Source of the DNA: Methylocystis hirsuta
Lineage (GTDB): Bacteria; Pseudomonadota; Alphaproteobacteria; Rhizobiales; Beijerinckiaceae
Reading direction: 5' to 3'
Assembly (NCBI RefSeq): GCF_003722355.1
Contig: NZ_QWDD01000001.1
Location: 2,657,001-2,721,000 of the forward strand
Length of the DNA: 64,000 bases
How positions within the stretch are numbered: the stretch's first letter is position 1; each line of letters starts with the position of its first letter. This document shows positions 54,109-62,781 of this stretch, piece by piece. A program made the translations under genes and the position numbers. The notes beneath the pieces are model-generated. The model saw only the letters and a program-made list of their open reading frames with translations, did not search any database and was not told where the DNA came from.

Positions 54109-56541
54109 ATGTACCGTCCCGCCCTACTGCGCGGCGCAAGCGCTTGCGCGTTGATCCTCGCCTCGCTTGCGACCGCCAAGGCCCAAGTCTCTCTTCCGCA
54201 GATCGTCGTCGGCGCGGCGCAACGCCAGGGGCCGCCAACCACCCCGCCGCTGGAGAAGACCGACGAGACCATCGTCACGCAGAAGGAAATCACTGAGGAG
54301 AAGCCGCCCGAGACGGATACGGCGAAGCTTCTCGAGCATCAGCCGGGCGTCAGCGTGCAGACCGGCGGCGGCGTTTCCGGCCTCCCGGCGATCCGTGGTC
54401 TCGCCGACGATCGCTTGAAGATTGTCGTAGGCGGCGTGCAGGCCACGTCCTCCTGCGCCAATCACATGAATTCGCCGTTGAGCTACACCGATCCGAACAC
54501 GATCGGTCGAGTTGAAATCGTGACCGCGGTCTCGTCAGTCAGCAAAGGCGGCGATTCGATCGGCGGCTCGATTCTGGTCACTCCAAAATCGCCGGTGTTT
54601 GCGACGCCCGTCGTCGCGCCGGGGGTCGTCGGTCCGGGCGGCGCGCCGGCATCGCCGATCGTCGCCGCAAGTCCCTACCCGCCTGTTCCCTATCTGCCGC
54701 TGCCAGTTCCAGGGACGCTGCGATTTGGCCCCAACAATGAAGTGCTGGCGACGGGAACAATTTCCGCGTTCTTCCGCGGCAACAACAACGGCGTCGGCGT
54801 TTCCGCGAACATCAACATGGCCAACGACCATTGGAGCCTTCTCTATAACGGGTCCTGGCAGCGGGCGACGAACTATCACGCCGGCGGCAACGGCGACAAA
54901 GTTCTCTCAACGGGCTTCATGTCCGAGAACCACGCCGTCACGCTCGGCTACCAGAACGAAGGGCATCTGTTCACCTTCCGCGGCGCCTATCAGAACATCC
55001 CCTACCAGGGCTTTCCGAACCAGCGCATGGATATGACGCGCAATCGCTCCTATTCGCTGGACGCCCTCTACAAGGGGGCCTTCGAATGGGGCACGCTGGA
55101 GGCGCGCGCCTACTGGCACCAGGTCTTCCACAAGATGGGATTCCTGGAGGACAGATTCTGGCTCAATCACCCGATGATCGCGCTCGGCCGCGACTTCGGC
55201 TATTCAGTAAAAGCGGAAATTCCATACAGCGATCAGGATCTTTTCCGCATCGGCAATGAGTTCCACGGCTATCGGCTGCAGGACTACTGGCCTTCCGATC
55301 TCACCGGTTTCACGCAGGGGTTCGCCACGCCGCCCGGCAGTTTGAGCCGGCCTTTCGCGAATGTGAACATCAACGGCGGCCAGCGCAACCGATTTGGCAC
55401 GTATGCCGAATGGGAGCGCCGCTGGACGACTCAGTGGTCCAGCATGATTGGCGTGCGCAACGACGTCGTCTGGATGGATACCGGCCCCGGTCAAAGCTAC
55501 ACTTCCTTTATCTTCCCCAACACGCCCTTGATCGCGCGCGCGAATAACGTGGCCGTCAATATCTTCAACGCGCAAAATCGCGCGCGCACCGACATCAATT
55601 TCGACATGACCGCTCTGGCGCGCTATGAGCCGGAACCCGGCAGCCTTTACGAGTTCGGCTATTCGCGCAAGACGCGCTCGCCCAATCTCTATGAACGCTA
55701 CACCTGGCCGGTGGCGGGCCCGTTCACGGCGATGTTCAACTGGTTCGGCGACGGCAATGGGTATACCGGCAACCTCAATCTGAAGCCGGAAGTGGCGCAC
55801 AATGTCGCATTCACCGGCGCTTGGCGTGATATGTCCGGCGCAAACAATTGGGAAGCGCGGATTTCGCCCTTCTACACCTATGTCGAGAATTACATCGACG
55901 GCGCCAGAACCGGCGGGACCTTCAACACGTTCCCGGTGGCGAATTCCTACATTTTCCAGATCATGCAGTTCCGCAATTTCAAGGCCGAGCTCTATGGCGT
56001 CGACGGCTCCGGCAGAGTGAAGCTGCATGAATCGCCCGAATACGGCAGACTACAGGCGGTCGGCGTCGTCAGTTTCGTCTATGGACGAAATCTCGACATC
56101 GGCAATCCGCAGTATTGTCTGCCGGGCAACGGCTTGTGCTCTGTCGCGTCCTTCTTGATCAAGAAGGGCGACGGTCTGTGGAATTTGATGCCGGCCAATG
56201 CGCGCATTGCGCTCGAGCACCAGATTGGCGGGTTGAGCATGGCCGCCGAAACGCAACTCGTCGCGCCCAAGGATCACGTGTCGGCGAACAAGGGCGAGTT
56301 CACGACCCCGGCATACGCGCTGCTCAATCTCCGCGCGGCCTATGACTGGAGCAATATGCGCATCGACCTTGGCGTCGACAATGTCACCGATGCGCTCTAC
56401 TCGCTGCCGCTTGGCGGATTCGACTTAACGAACTATTCGCGCAATGCGTTCCTCTTCGGACGCAACGCGGGTCTTGCGAGCGTGCGTCAGGTGCCCGGCA
56501 TGGGTCGGAACTTTTATGCCGGGCTGACCGTGAGGTTCTGA
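54109..56541 (+). CDS. OprC/NosA-like TonB-dependent copper receptor
   Basis: 810 aa. Signal peptide about 1-25 (ending TAKAQ), TonB-box-like LPQIVVG (29-35), plug with GLPAIRGLADDRLKIVVGGV (91-110). The plug carries Cys116-x-x-x-Met120 in SSCANHMNSPLSY, the motif by which Pseudomonas OprC binds Cu(I), and the barrel has His341-x-Met343 (FHKMGF), matching the HxM part of that site. A Pro-rich insertion of about 45 residues (160-210) separates them. The barrel ends in TVRF. Together with the DUF2946-like protein upstream and a thioredoxin-like protein downstream, this fits copper uptake. Confidence 0.9.
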   Translation: MYRPALLRGASACALILASLATAKAQVSLPQIVVGAAQRQGPPTTPPLEKTDETIVTQKEITEEKPPETDTAKLLEHQPGVSVQTGGGVSGLPAIRGLADDRLKIVVGGVQATSSCANHMNSPLSYTDPNTIGRVEIVTAVSSVSKGGDSIGGSILVTPKSPVFATPVVAPGVVGPGGAPASPIVAASPYPPVPYLPLPVPGTLRFGPNNEVLATGTISAFFRGNNNGVGVSANINMANDHWSLLYNGSWQRATNYHAGGNGDKVLSTGFMSENHAVTLGYQNEGHLFTFRGAYQNIPYQGFPNQRMDMTRNRSYSLDALYKGAFEWGTLEARAYWHQVFHKMGFLEDRFWLNHPMIALGRDFGYSVKAEIPYSDQDLFRIGNEFHGYRLQDYWPSDLTGFTQGFATPPGSLSRPFANVNINGGQRNRFGTYAEWERRWTTQWSSMIGVRNDVVWMDTGPGQSYTSFIFPNTPLIARANNVAVNIFNAQNRARTDINFDMTALARYEPEPGSLYEFGYSRKTRSPNLYERYTWPVAGPFTAMFNWFGDGNGYTGNLNLKPEVAHNVAFTGAWRDMSGANNWEARISPFYTYVENYIDGARTGGTFNTFPVANSYIFQIMQFRNFKAELYGVDGSGRVKLHESPEYGRLQAVGVVSFVYGRNLDIGNPQYCLPGNGLCSVASFLIKKGDGLWNLMPANARIALEHQIGGLSMAAETQLVAPKDHVSANKGEFTTPAYALLNLRAAYDWSNMRIDLGVDNVTDALYSLPLGGFDLTNYSRNAFLFGRNAGLASVRQVPGMGRNFYAGLTVRF

Positions 56542-56594
56542 CCGCGACGCTCTATTTTCGAAGGCGGCGCGCTGTTGCGCCGCCTTTCCTCCGG

Positions 56595-57170
56595 ATGCTT
56601 ATGATGCGGCGATCTCTCCTTGTGACGGTTTTGCTCTGCGCTTCGCTTGCATCTGCGCACGCCGAGATCATCGGCGCGAACGCGCCCCGCGCTGTCACCG
56701 AGGACGAGATGAAGGCCTCTCTGGGGGAGGTCGATCTCGTCGGCGCAAATGGCGCGCCGCTCGATCTGCGCGCGCTGATGGCGAACGGCCGGCCGACGCT
56801 TGTCAGCCTGTGGGCGTATTGGTGTCCGAATTGTCTCGCTGAAATGAAAGGCTTCAAGGCGGTCGCCGCCGCCTGCCCGGAGCGCTGGAATATCGTCTTC
56901 GTCTCGGCGCGCGCGAGCGATTACCCCAAGGATGCGGCGAAGTTCAAAACCTACAGCCTGCCCTGGAAAATCTTTCGCGTCGGCGATTCTACGAAAACCG
57001 ATGTGGCGAAAGCAAAGAGCGCCCGGGCCTTCTACGGCGCGACGGCCGACGGCGGCGTCGTCACCCCGCTGCACTACCTGATCGGCGCGTCCGGACGGGT
57101 CGACGCTATCGTCAGCGGCAGACTGAACTTCGCGGAACCCCAACGTCTCGCCGCCTTCTGCGCCGATTGA
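56595..57170 (+). CDS. Exported thioredoxin-like (TlpA/ResA type) protein
   Basis: 191 aa from ATG 56595 (two further ATGs within nine bases). Signal peptide about 1-23. The thioredoxin fold has the active site WCPNC at 76-80 (Cys77, Cys80) preceded by GRPTLVSLWAY, and the cis-Pro region TPLHYLIG (about 155-162). Periplasmic TlpA-like proteins reduce or deliver to copper sites. It is 53 bases downstream of the copper-type receptor on the same strand, so it probably shares the operon and may handle copper ligands in the periplasm. Confidence 0.88.
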   Translation: MLMMRRSLLVTVLLCASLASAHAEIIGANAPRAVTEDEMKASLGEVDLVGANGAPLDLRALMANGRPTLVSLWAYWCPNCLAEMKGFKAVAAACPERWNIVFVSARASDYPKDAAKFKTYSLPWKIFRVGDSTKTDVAKAKSARAFYGATADGGVVTPLHYLIGASGRVDAIVSGRLNFAEPQRLAAFCAD

Positions 57171-57248
57171 AACGGCGCCGTTCGGCCTTGTCGCCAAAAT
57201 GCATTATCTTGGCGCAAAGATTCGGCTCTGAAGCGCCGAGGAGAGCCC

Positions 57249-58196
57249 ATGCGAGAACTTGTCGCGTCGCCCGGCAACCCGATCCCCGAGGGCGCCGCCG
57301 TTTACACCCTGAAGACGCGGGACGGCCGGCGATTGCGCGCCGCCGCTTTTCCCTGCAGCGAGAGGGCGCGCGGCACGGTGGCGCTGTTTCAGGGCCACAA
57401 TGAATTTATCGAGAAATATTTCGAGACCATCGAGGCGTTGCGCAGCCGCCGCCTCGACGTGGTGGCGCTCGATTGGCGCGGCCAGGCCGGCTCGGAACGC
57501 GAACTCGCCGACCCGCGCAAGGGCCATATCGACGACTTCTCGCAATATCAGCGCGATCTGGAGGTTTTCATCTCCCAGGTGTTGAGCGACCGGCCGAAGC
57601 CCTGGTTCGCCCTCGCCCATTCGATGGGCGCGGCCATTCTGCTGGACGCGGCGCATAGAGGAAAAACGCCGTTCCAGCGCTTCGTGCTGACCGCTCCCAT
57701 GATTGATCTCGCCAATCTGCGGTTTCCGCGCGCCTCACGCTGGCTCGCTGACACGCTCGACATGTGCGGACTGGGCGGCATGTACATTCCGGGCGGAACC
57801 GGCGCCTCCTTTATCGAGAAGCCCTTCGAAGGCAATCTACTGACCACCGATCGGGTCCGCTTCGAACGAAACGCCGCCATTCTCAGAGTTGCGCCGCAGC
57901 TCGCCATCGGCGATCCGACGATCGGCTGGGTCAACGCCGCCTTCCGTCTCATGAGGAGCTTCGAATCGCCGGACTATGCCCGAAGCATCCGCGCGACCAT
58001 CCTGATGTTCGGCTGCGGGCGCGAGATGATCGTCTCCAACGCCGCCATCGAGCGTTTCGCTCAAAATCTCGACAGTGGCGTTCTCGCGATGGTCCCCGGC
58101 GCCAAGCATGAACTCATGATGGAGCGCGACGAGTTTCGCAGTCAGTTCTGGCGCGGCTTCGACGCTTTCATTCCGGGCGAAGCGCGCGTCTCCTAA
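57249..58196 (+). CDS. Alpha/beta hydrolase, lysophospholipase/monoacylglycerol lipase type
   Basis: 315 aa. GAGGAG upstream. Alpha/beta hydrolase fold with GHNEFIEKYFETIEALRSRR (about 50-70), the nucleophile elbow AHSMGAA (GxSxG form, about 122-128), the acid in a central Asp and the His near the C-terminus (GAKHELMME). The PldB/YpdA-type family acts on lysophospholipids or monoglycerides. No signal peptide. It converges on hisN with overlapping stops. Confidence 0.85.
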   Translation: MRELVASPGNPIPEGAAVYTLKTRDGRRLRAAAFPCSERARGTVALFQGHNEFIEKYFETIEALRSRRLDVVALDWRGQAGSERELADPRKGHIDDFSQYQRDLEVFISQVLSDRPKPWFALAHSMGAAILLDAAHRGKTPFQRFVLTAPMIDLANLRFPRASRWLADTLDMCGLGGMYIPGGTGASFIEKPFEGNLLTTDRVRFERNAAILRVAPQLAIGDPTIGWVNAAFRLMRSFESPDYARSIRATILMFGCGREMIVSNAAIERFAQNLDSGVLAMVPGAKHELMMERDEFRSQFWRGFDAFIPGEARVS

Positions 58197-59005
58197 GCGC
58201 CGAGGAGCTTCAACGCCTCTTCGTGCAATGCCGGGTCGCCCGCCGCGACGATGGCGCCGCCCAGCGCCGCCGCGCCGCCGCTCCAGTTGGTGACGACGCC
58301 CCCCGCGCCCTCGATGATCGGAATCAGCGCGACGATGTCGTAGGGGTGCAAATTCGTCTCGATGACGAGGTCGACATGGCCGGCCGCAAGCGCGCAATAG
58401 GCGTAGCAGTCGCCGCCGTAGCGGGAAAGCCGCGCCCCGCGCTCAACGCGGTGAAAATGCTCGCGCAACGCCGGATCGATCAGCAGCGGCGAGGTCGTCA
58501 TCAGCGTCGCCTGCGCGAGCTTTGGACAGCGGCGCGAGGCGATCTTGCGCGTCTCAAGCACGCCGCGCGCGCCTTCCGGCCCGCGCGCCGGCCCGCGCCA
58601 GTAGGCGGCCTCGCCGTCGCCGAAGAACCGCTCTCGGGTAAACGGCTGGCTCATCAGGCCGTAGCAGGGACGCCCGCGATGCGTGAGGCCGATCAGCGTG
58701 CCCCACAGCGGCAGGCCGCAGATGAAGCTCTTGGTGCCGTCGATCGGATCAAGCACCCAGACATATTCGGCGTTTTCGCGTAAGTGTCCGAATTCTTCGC
58801 CATAGACCCCGTGGTCGGGGAAGGTCGCCTCAATCAGCCGCCGCATGGCGAGTTCGGCGCCGCGGTCGGCTTCCGTGACGGGATCGAACGCCCCGCCATG
58901 CGCCTTGTCGTCGGCCGCGAGCGCGGTCCTGAAAAAAGGCATGATGGCTTCCGCCGAAACGTCGGCGAGGCGCTCAACGAACTTCTCGAAATCAACGGCG
59001 GTCAT
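58193..59005 (-). CDS. hisN: Histidinol-phosphatase, inositol-monophosphatase type
   Basis: 270 aa. Metal-dependent phosphatase motifs: FDPVTEADRGAE (about 41-52), GEEFGHL (about 69-75), WVLDPIDGTKSFICGLPLWG (about 84-103) and YGGDCYAYCALAAGHVDLV (about 201-219). The FI(C/T)GLPLWGT form and CYAY are the traits of the HisN branch, which dephosphorylates histidinol phosphate in histidine synthesis. It starts 34 bases downstream of the N-formylglutamate amidohydrolase gene on the same strand. Confidence 0.92.
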   Translation of the reverse strand: MTAVDFEKFVERLADVSAEAIMPFFRTALAADDKAHGGAFDPVTEADRGAELAMRRLIEATFPDHGVYGEEFGHLRENAEYVWVLDPIDGTKSFICGLPLWGTLIGLTHRGRPCYGLMSQPFTRERFFGDGEAAYWRGPARGPEGARGVLETRKIASRRCPKLAQATLMTTSPLLIDPALREHFHRVERGARLSRYGGDCYAYCALAAGHVDLVIETNLHPYDIVALIPIIEGAGGVVTNWSGGAAALGGAIVAAGDPALHEEALKLLGA

Positions 59006-59038
59006 GCCAGCTCCCAGCGGGGCGCGTCGAGCGCCCGG

Positions 59039-59998
59039 CTATTCGGCCGCCGCCCGCCGCTCACCGCCCAAAATCTCGCTCAAGTCTTCGTGCCGCGCCA
59101 CCACCGCCATGACGTCCGCAAGATCGCGGGCGACGGCGTCGAAGCGCTCGTTCTTCTGGAGCGTAGACTCGTCCATGTAAAGGCCACGCGACACTTCGAT
59201 CTGCAGCGCGTGCCAGCCCCCGGCGGGCTTGCCGTAATGCTCGGTAATAAAACCGCCCGCGTAGGGCCGATTGCGCATGACGTGATAGCCGCGGCCGCGC
59301 AATCGATCCTCGACAACGTCGACGAGTCCGGTGGAGGCGCTGGCGCCGTAGCGGTCGCCGATGACGAAGTCGATGCGCCGCCTGTCGCCCCGCGTCGAAA
59401 GCAAGGGATCGCGGGCGCCGGTCGAAGGCATCGAATGGCAGTCGATCAGCACGGCGACGCCAAATCGCGCCGCGGCGCGCTCCATCAGGCCGCGTAAGGC
59501 CGCATGGTAGGGCTTGTAGAGGCTGTCGATGCGCCGCAAGCCCTCCTCGAGCGTGAGGCGGCTTGCATAGATCTCGCGCGCGTCGGCAACCACGCGCGGG
59601 ATCGTCCCAAGTCCCGCCGCAACGCGCAGAGAGCGCATATTGGCGAAGGATGGCAAAGCGCCGTCGAAGAGCTTGGGATCGAGTTCGTAGGGTTCGCGAT
59701 TGAGATCGAGATAGGCGCGGGGAAAGCGCGCCCGCAGCAGAGGCGCTCCCATGGATGAGGCCGAGGCGAAGAGATCGTCGACATAGGCGTCTTCCGAACG
59801 GCGCAGCGTCGCCGCGTCGAGCGGCGTCGCTGCGAGAAAGCGCGCAGGATAGATCCGCCCCGAATGCGGTGAGGAAAAGACCAGCGGCGAAACGAGCGCG
59901 TCAGGCTCGATGATGTCGAAGGCGCGTTCAAATTCCGGTTCGCAGCAGGGCGTCGCCGTCGAATTGGTTTCGCGCCACTCGCGCATGCCGTCGTTCAT
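59039..59998 (-). CDS. N-formylglutamate amidohydrolase
   Basis: 319 aa. Family marks are SPHSGRIYP near 44 (zinc-type ligand), FPRAYLDLNREPYELDP (about 92-108) and VLIDCHSMPSTG (about 203-214). It releases formate from N-formylglutamate, a histidine degradation product; in many alphaproteobacteria it sits beside cpdR without other hut genes. It is divergent from cpdR here and followed by hisN. Confidence 0.93.
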   Translation of the reverse strand: MNDGMREWRETNSTATPCCEPEFERAFDIIEPDALVSPLVFSSPHSGRIYPARFLAATPLDAATLRRSEDAYVDDLFASASSMGAPLLRARFPRAYLDLNREPYELDPKLFDGALPSFANMRSLRVAAGLGTIPRVVADAREIYASRLTLEEGLRRIDSLYKPYHAALRGLMERAAARFGVAVLIDCHSMPSTGARDPLLSTRGDRRRIDFVIGDRYGASASTGLVDVVEDRLRGRGYHVMRNRPYAGGFITEHYGKPAGGWHALQIEVSRGLYMDESTLQKNERFDAVARDLADVMAVVARHEDLSEILGGERRAAAE

Positions 59999-60176
59999 TC
60001 GTTTTTCTCGTTTCCGCGCCGCGACCGCCTCTTAGACGAGCGCCGGCGTGGCGGATCAGCTCAAAAAGGACGATGCGTCGCGCTATACTGGGCGCTAAGT
60101 TAACGCGGCGCCACCCCGGTTTCACCTGAAATTTACGAAGCTCGGGCGATATGGCTAAAAACCCGCGAGGATGGCC

Positions 60177-60551
60177 ATGAACGATAGACCGACCGCAAGA
60201 ATTCTGCTTGCGGAAGACGACAACGACATGCGGCGCTTCCTGGTCAAAGCTTTGCAGCAGGCCGGTTTTTCCGTCACCTCATTCGACAACGGGCTTTCCG
60301 CTTATGATCAGCTGCGCGTCGAGCCCTTCGAACTCCTGCTGACCGACATCGTCATGCCCGAGATGGATGGAATCGAACTCGCCCGCCGCGCGACCGAGCT
60401 CGATCCCGACATCAAGGTCATGTTCATCACCGGCTTCGCCGCCGTGGCGCTCAACCCCGACAGTCAAGCGCCGCGACAGGCGAAAATCCTCTCCAAGCCC
60501 TTCCATCTGCGGGATTTGGTTACCGAGGTGCACAGAATGCTTGCGGCATAA
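60177..60551 (+). CDS. cpdR: Response regulator CpdR
   Basis: 124 aa from ATG 60177, chosen because GAGG lies six bases upstream (an ATG at 60171 is also possible). A single receiver domain: RILLAEDDNDMRRFLVKAL, phosphoacceptor Asp57 in LLTDIVMPEMDG, the switch Thr in MFITGFAAVAL and the Lys in ILSKPFHLRDLV. In Caulobacter, unphosphorylated CpdR primes ClpXP to degrade cell-cycle proteins and act with RcdA on CtrA. An rcdA gene lies 1.4 kb away. No output domain, as expected. Confidence 0.95.
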   Translation: MNDRPTARILLAEDDNDMRRFLVKALQQAGFSVTSFDNGLSAYDQLRVEPFELLLTDIVMPEMDGIELARRATELDPDIKVMFITGFAAVALNPDSQAPRQAKILSKPFHLRDLVTEVHRMLAA

Positions 60552-60612
60552 GCGCTTTAGATCACGCGGCATTTGGCCGTATTCGCCCAAATGCACATCA
60601 CACAGCGCCGCT

Positions 60613-61548
60613 CTAAGCGCAGGCTTCACAGATCGCGGCGACATGGCGGTCGTCCGTCCCGCAACACCCGCCCAGGATGCGCAAGCCGGGATATGTCTCG
60701 CGCAATCTGCGATATCTGCGGCCGAGATCGATCGGATCGCCGGAGTCGAGCGTTTCCGATTCGTCGAGCTCGGCGTGGCTTTTTGTCGAAGCGTTGGCCT
60801 TGACGCCCATCAGCCGTTTCATCCACGGCGCATCCGCGGAGAGCGCCTGCTCGAAATGCGTCGGATGGGCGCAGTTGATCATATAATAGGCAGGCGCTGC
60901 GTCGGTTTCGCGATCCACTGTCTCGACAGCGTCGCGCAGGCTCCGCCCGCCGACAAGTTTGCCGTCGGTCTCCACCGTGAAGGAAATCGAGCAGGGCATG
61001 GCGCGCGCGCGGGCGGCCCGGGCGATCCCGATCGCCTCTTCGACATAATTGAGAGTGTAAGCCGCGACCATGTCGGCGGCCGTTTTGGAGAAGGAGGCGA
61101 TCTGCGGCGCGTGATAGTCTTCCGCTTCCGCGGCGCTCATGCGCCCTTCCGCGTAGCCGTCTCCGCGCGGCCCGATCACGCCGGCGACGACGATTGGCGT
61201 TTGAGCCGTCTCCCAGGCCTGCCGAAGTTCGTCGAGCAGCGCGATCGATGCTTCATTGATGCGCTTCAACCCTGCCGCGTCATAGCCGAGCTTCGCGCCC
61301 CAGTCGGGATTGGCGCGCCAGGTCGGACTGTCCAGCATCAAGCCGCGTCCATGGCGCCGCGCGATCGCGAGGTAGCGCTCATAATAGGCGCGGAGCCGCT
61401 CCCGTCCCTCTTCACTGTCGAGCAGAACAAACGACGCGAAATGCGGCAAGTCGACGCCCTCATGGAAGATCAGCGTCGTCTCCATGCCGCCGTCGCTAAC
61501 GAAGAGCCCCGGCTTCAGCTGCGGCAGATCGGCTCGGCGTCCGGTCAT
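60613..61548 (-). CDS. Homocysteine S-methyltransferase family protein
   Basis: 311 aa. Zinc Cys ligands of the family are present: [10 protein letters not shown] (about 218-227) and the pair in [13 protein letters not shown] (about 291-303). The N-terminal [18 protein letters not shown] block is typical of MmuM/BHMT-like enzymes. It transfers a methyl group, probably from S-methylmethionine or a similar donor, to homocysteine to give methionine. It may connect with the mtnA branch at 15-17 kb, as both concern methionine sulfur. Confidence 0.9.
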   Translation of the reverse strand: MTGRRADLPQLKPGLFVSDGGMETTLIFHEGVDLPHFASFVLLDSEEGRERLRAYYERYLAIARRHGRGLMLDSPTWRANPDWGAKLGYDAAGLKRINEASIALLDELRQAWETAQTPIVVAGVIGPRGDGYAEGRMSAAEAEDYHAPQIASFSKTAADMVAAYTLNYVEEAIGIARAARARAMPCSISFTVETDGKLVGGRSLRDAVETVDRETDAAPAYYMINCAHPTHFEQALSADAPWMKRLMGVKANASTKSHAELDESETLDSGDPIDLGRRYRRLRETYPGLRILGGCCGTDDRHVAAICEACA

Positions 61549-61712
61549 TTTCTATATTCCTCGCCTGTGGCGCCCGGCCGTTGGGGGCCAACTTGCCCAT
61601 TTGTCCGCAGTGCGTTATCAGCGCCAGCAAATTCGCTTGTATCGAACGGCCGACCCCGCGCCGCTGCGGCGTGGGTCTTCAGTCGTTTCCATCGCAAAAA
61701 GGCTGCATCGCT

Positions 61713-61943
61713 ATGAAAAAGGACATCCACCCCGGATATCATATGATCAAGGTCGTGATGACCGATGGCACGGAATTTACGACCCGTTCCACCTGGGGTA
61801 AGGCGGGGGACACGATGCACCTCGACATCGACCCGAAGACGCACCCGGCCTGGACGGGCGGATCGACGCAGCTGCTCGACCGCGGCGGACGTTTGTCGCG
61901 CTTCAACTCCCGCTTCGGAAATCTCTCTTTCGGCAAGAAATAA
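61713..61943 (+). CDS. rpmE: 50S ribosomal protein L31
   Basis: 76 aa. [20 protein letters not shown] is the usual L31 start, and [18 protein letters not shown] the usual C-terminal block. It has no CxxC, so it is the zinc-free form. AAAAAGG lies upstream. It faces rcdA across a terminator hairpin. Confidence 0.96.
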   Translation: MKKDIHPGYHMIKVVMTDGTEFTTRSTWGKAGDTMHLDIDPKTHPAWTGGSTQLLDRGGRLSRFNSRFGNLSFGKK

Positions 61944-61949
61944 AAAGAA

Positions 61950-61970
61950 GGCGGCGGTCAAACCGCCGCC
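61950..61970 (-). terminator. Terminator of rcdA (and possibly rpmE)
   Basis: Nine-base stem GGCGGCGGT / ACCGCCGCC with a three-base loop. On the minus strand it is followed by TTCTTTTTATTTC, a proper T-rich tail, 25 bases after the rcdA stop. On the plus strand the T run is missing. Confidence 0.8.
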
Positions 61971-61994
61971 TCCAGTTGGCTCGCCTGAAGGATA

Positions 61995-62525
61995 TTACTG
62001 GGCGAAAGCGGCGCGCAGTCTCGCAATCTGCGCTTCGACTGGACTGGACATCGGCGCCGGCGCGGCAAGAGCCGGCTCGAGCGCATGGATCAGCCGGTCA
62101 AGGTGGATAATCCGCGCCTGCAGACGCAGCGACTGCAGCGACAATTCGCGCAAACGGAGCGGCAGGCGCTGGAAGAGGTCGGGGGCGGAGGCCAGCTCCT
62201 GTTCGCGAAGCTTGACGCGATGCCGGTTGCTCGCCGCCTGATGGCGCGTCAGCTCGCCCTGATTCACCGCGCGCTGCAGCAACAGCCAGGACGCAATCTG
62301 CATCAACCTTGTGGTCAGCCGCATGCTCTCAGCCGCATAGGCGAGAGCTTCGGCCCGTGGCAGCGCCTTGGCGTCGAGACGTCCGTCGCCGTCGAGATAG
62401 GAAGCGGCCTCCTCCACGAGGCTCATTCCTTCGCGGAACAGAGCGCAAAAGCCCTCGGATCCCGCCAGTCTCTCGATGAAAGAGACCGGCTGCTTCTCCC
62501 CCACGCTGCCTTTGACTCGAGCCAT
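61995..62525 (-). CDS. rcdA: RcdA/DUF1465 family protein, CtrA degradation adaptor
   Basis: 176 aa from ATG 62525. It matches DUF1465, the family of Caulobacter RcdA: SFIERLAGSEGFCALFREGM, then SYLDGDGRLDAKALPRAEAL and LTTRLMQIASWLLLQRAVN (about 82-100), and RLRELSLQSLRLQARIIHLD, with a flexible C-terminal tail. RcdA is an all-helical adaptor that brings substrates such as CtrA to CpdR-primed ClpXP. The cpdR gene is 1.4 kb away, and a CtrA box with a small RNA lies just upstream. Confidence 0.92.
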   Translation of the reverse strand: MARVKGSVGEKQPVSFIERLAGSEGFCALFREGMSLVEEAASYLDGDGRLDAKALPRAEALAYAAESMRLTTRLMQIASWLLLQRAVNQGELTRHQAASNRHRVKLREQELASAPDLFQRLPLRLRELSLQSLRLQARIIHLDRLIHALEPALAAPAPMSSPVEAQIARLRAAFAQ

Positions 62526-62645
62526 ACGAACGTTCACGCAAATGCGACGCGGTTGCGTCTCTGATGGCATGAACTGTAACGCAGAGGACCGAGGGGCGCG
62601 CGCTTAGCCTTTCCTTAACCTTAACGGGCCGCGGCGCGCCGAACG

Positions 62646-62755
62646 CAAAAAGAGAGCCGCGACGGCGGCTCTCAAGGCTTCTTGACAGGGAGGCATCAAG
62701 GACGAGTGGAGAAGAAGCCACTCGGATGTCCCACTTAAGGGACGCATTCAGGCTG
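62646..62755 (-). ncRNA. Putative small RNA with anti-Shine-Dalgarno loop and terminator
   Basis: Read on the minus strand, four hairpins follow each other: GTCCC/GGGAC (62743-62728), GAGTGG/CCACTC (62723-62704), CTTGA/TCAAG (62700-62681) whose loop TGCCTCCCTG carries CCTCCC, and a nine-pair GC-rich stem GAGAGCCGC/GCGGCTCTC (62673-62652) followed by TTTTT. The last is a standard Rho-independent terminator. No protein frame fits. CCUCC-type loops in short terminator-ended RNAs are a known trait of alphaproteobacterial sRNAs. A GATTAT-like -10 (62765-62760) and a CtrA box lie upstream. The exact 5' end is inferred. Confidence 0.7.
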
Positions 62756-62766
62756 CACGATAATCC

Positions 62767-62781
62767 TTAATTTAAGGTTAA
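62767..62781. promoter_or_regulatory. CtrA binding site (TTAA-N7-TTAA)
   Basis: TTAATTTAAGGTTAA is a perfect match to the CtrA consensus with seven-base spacing. It lies about 12 bases upstream of the expected 5' end of the small RNA, in the -20/-35 region of its promoter, where CtrA could activate or block transcription. A second pair of half-sites (TTAACCTTAA, 62615-62624) is nearer rcdA. Confidence 0.65.

Noticed and set aside
60367..61716. A 449-codon plus-strand frame overlapping cpdR and the homocysteine methyltransferase
   Set aside because: Translation is basic and motif-free; it is a shadow of genes in other frames.
62615..62624. TTAACCTTAA upstream of rcdA as a full CtrA box
   Set aside because: Spacing between the TTAA halves is two bases, not seven; it is at most a pair of half-sites.
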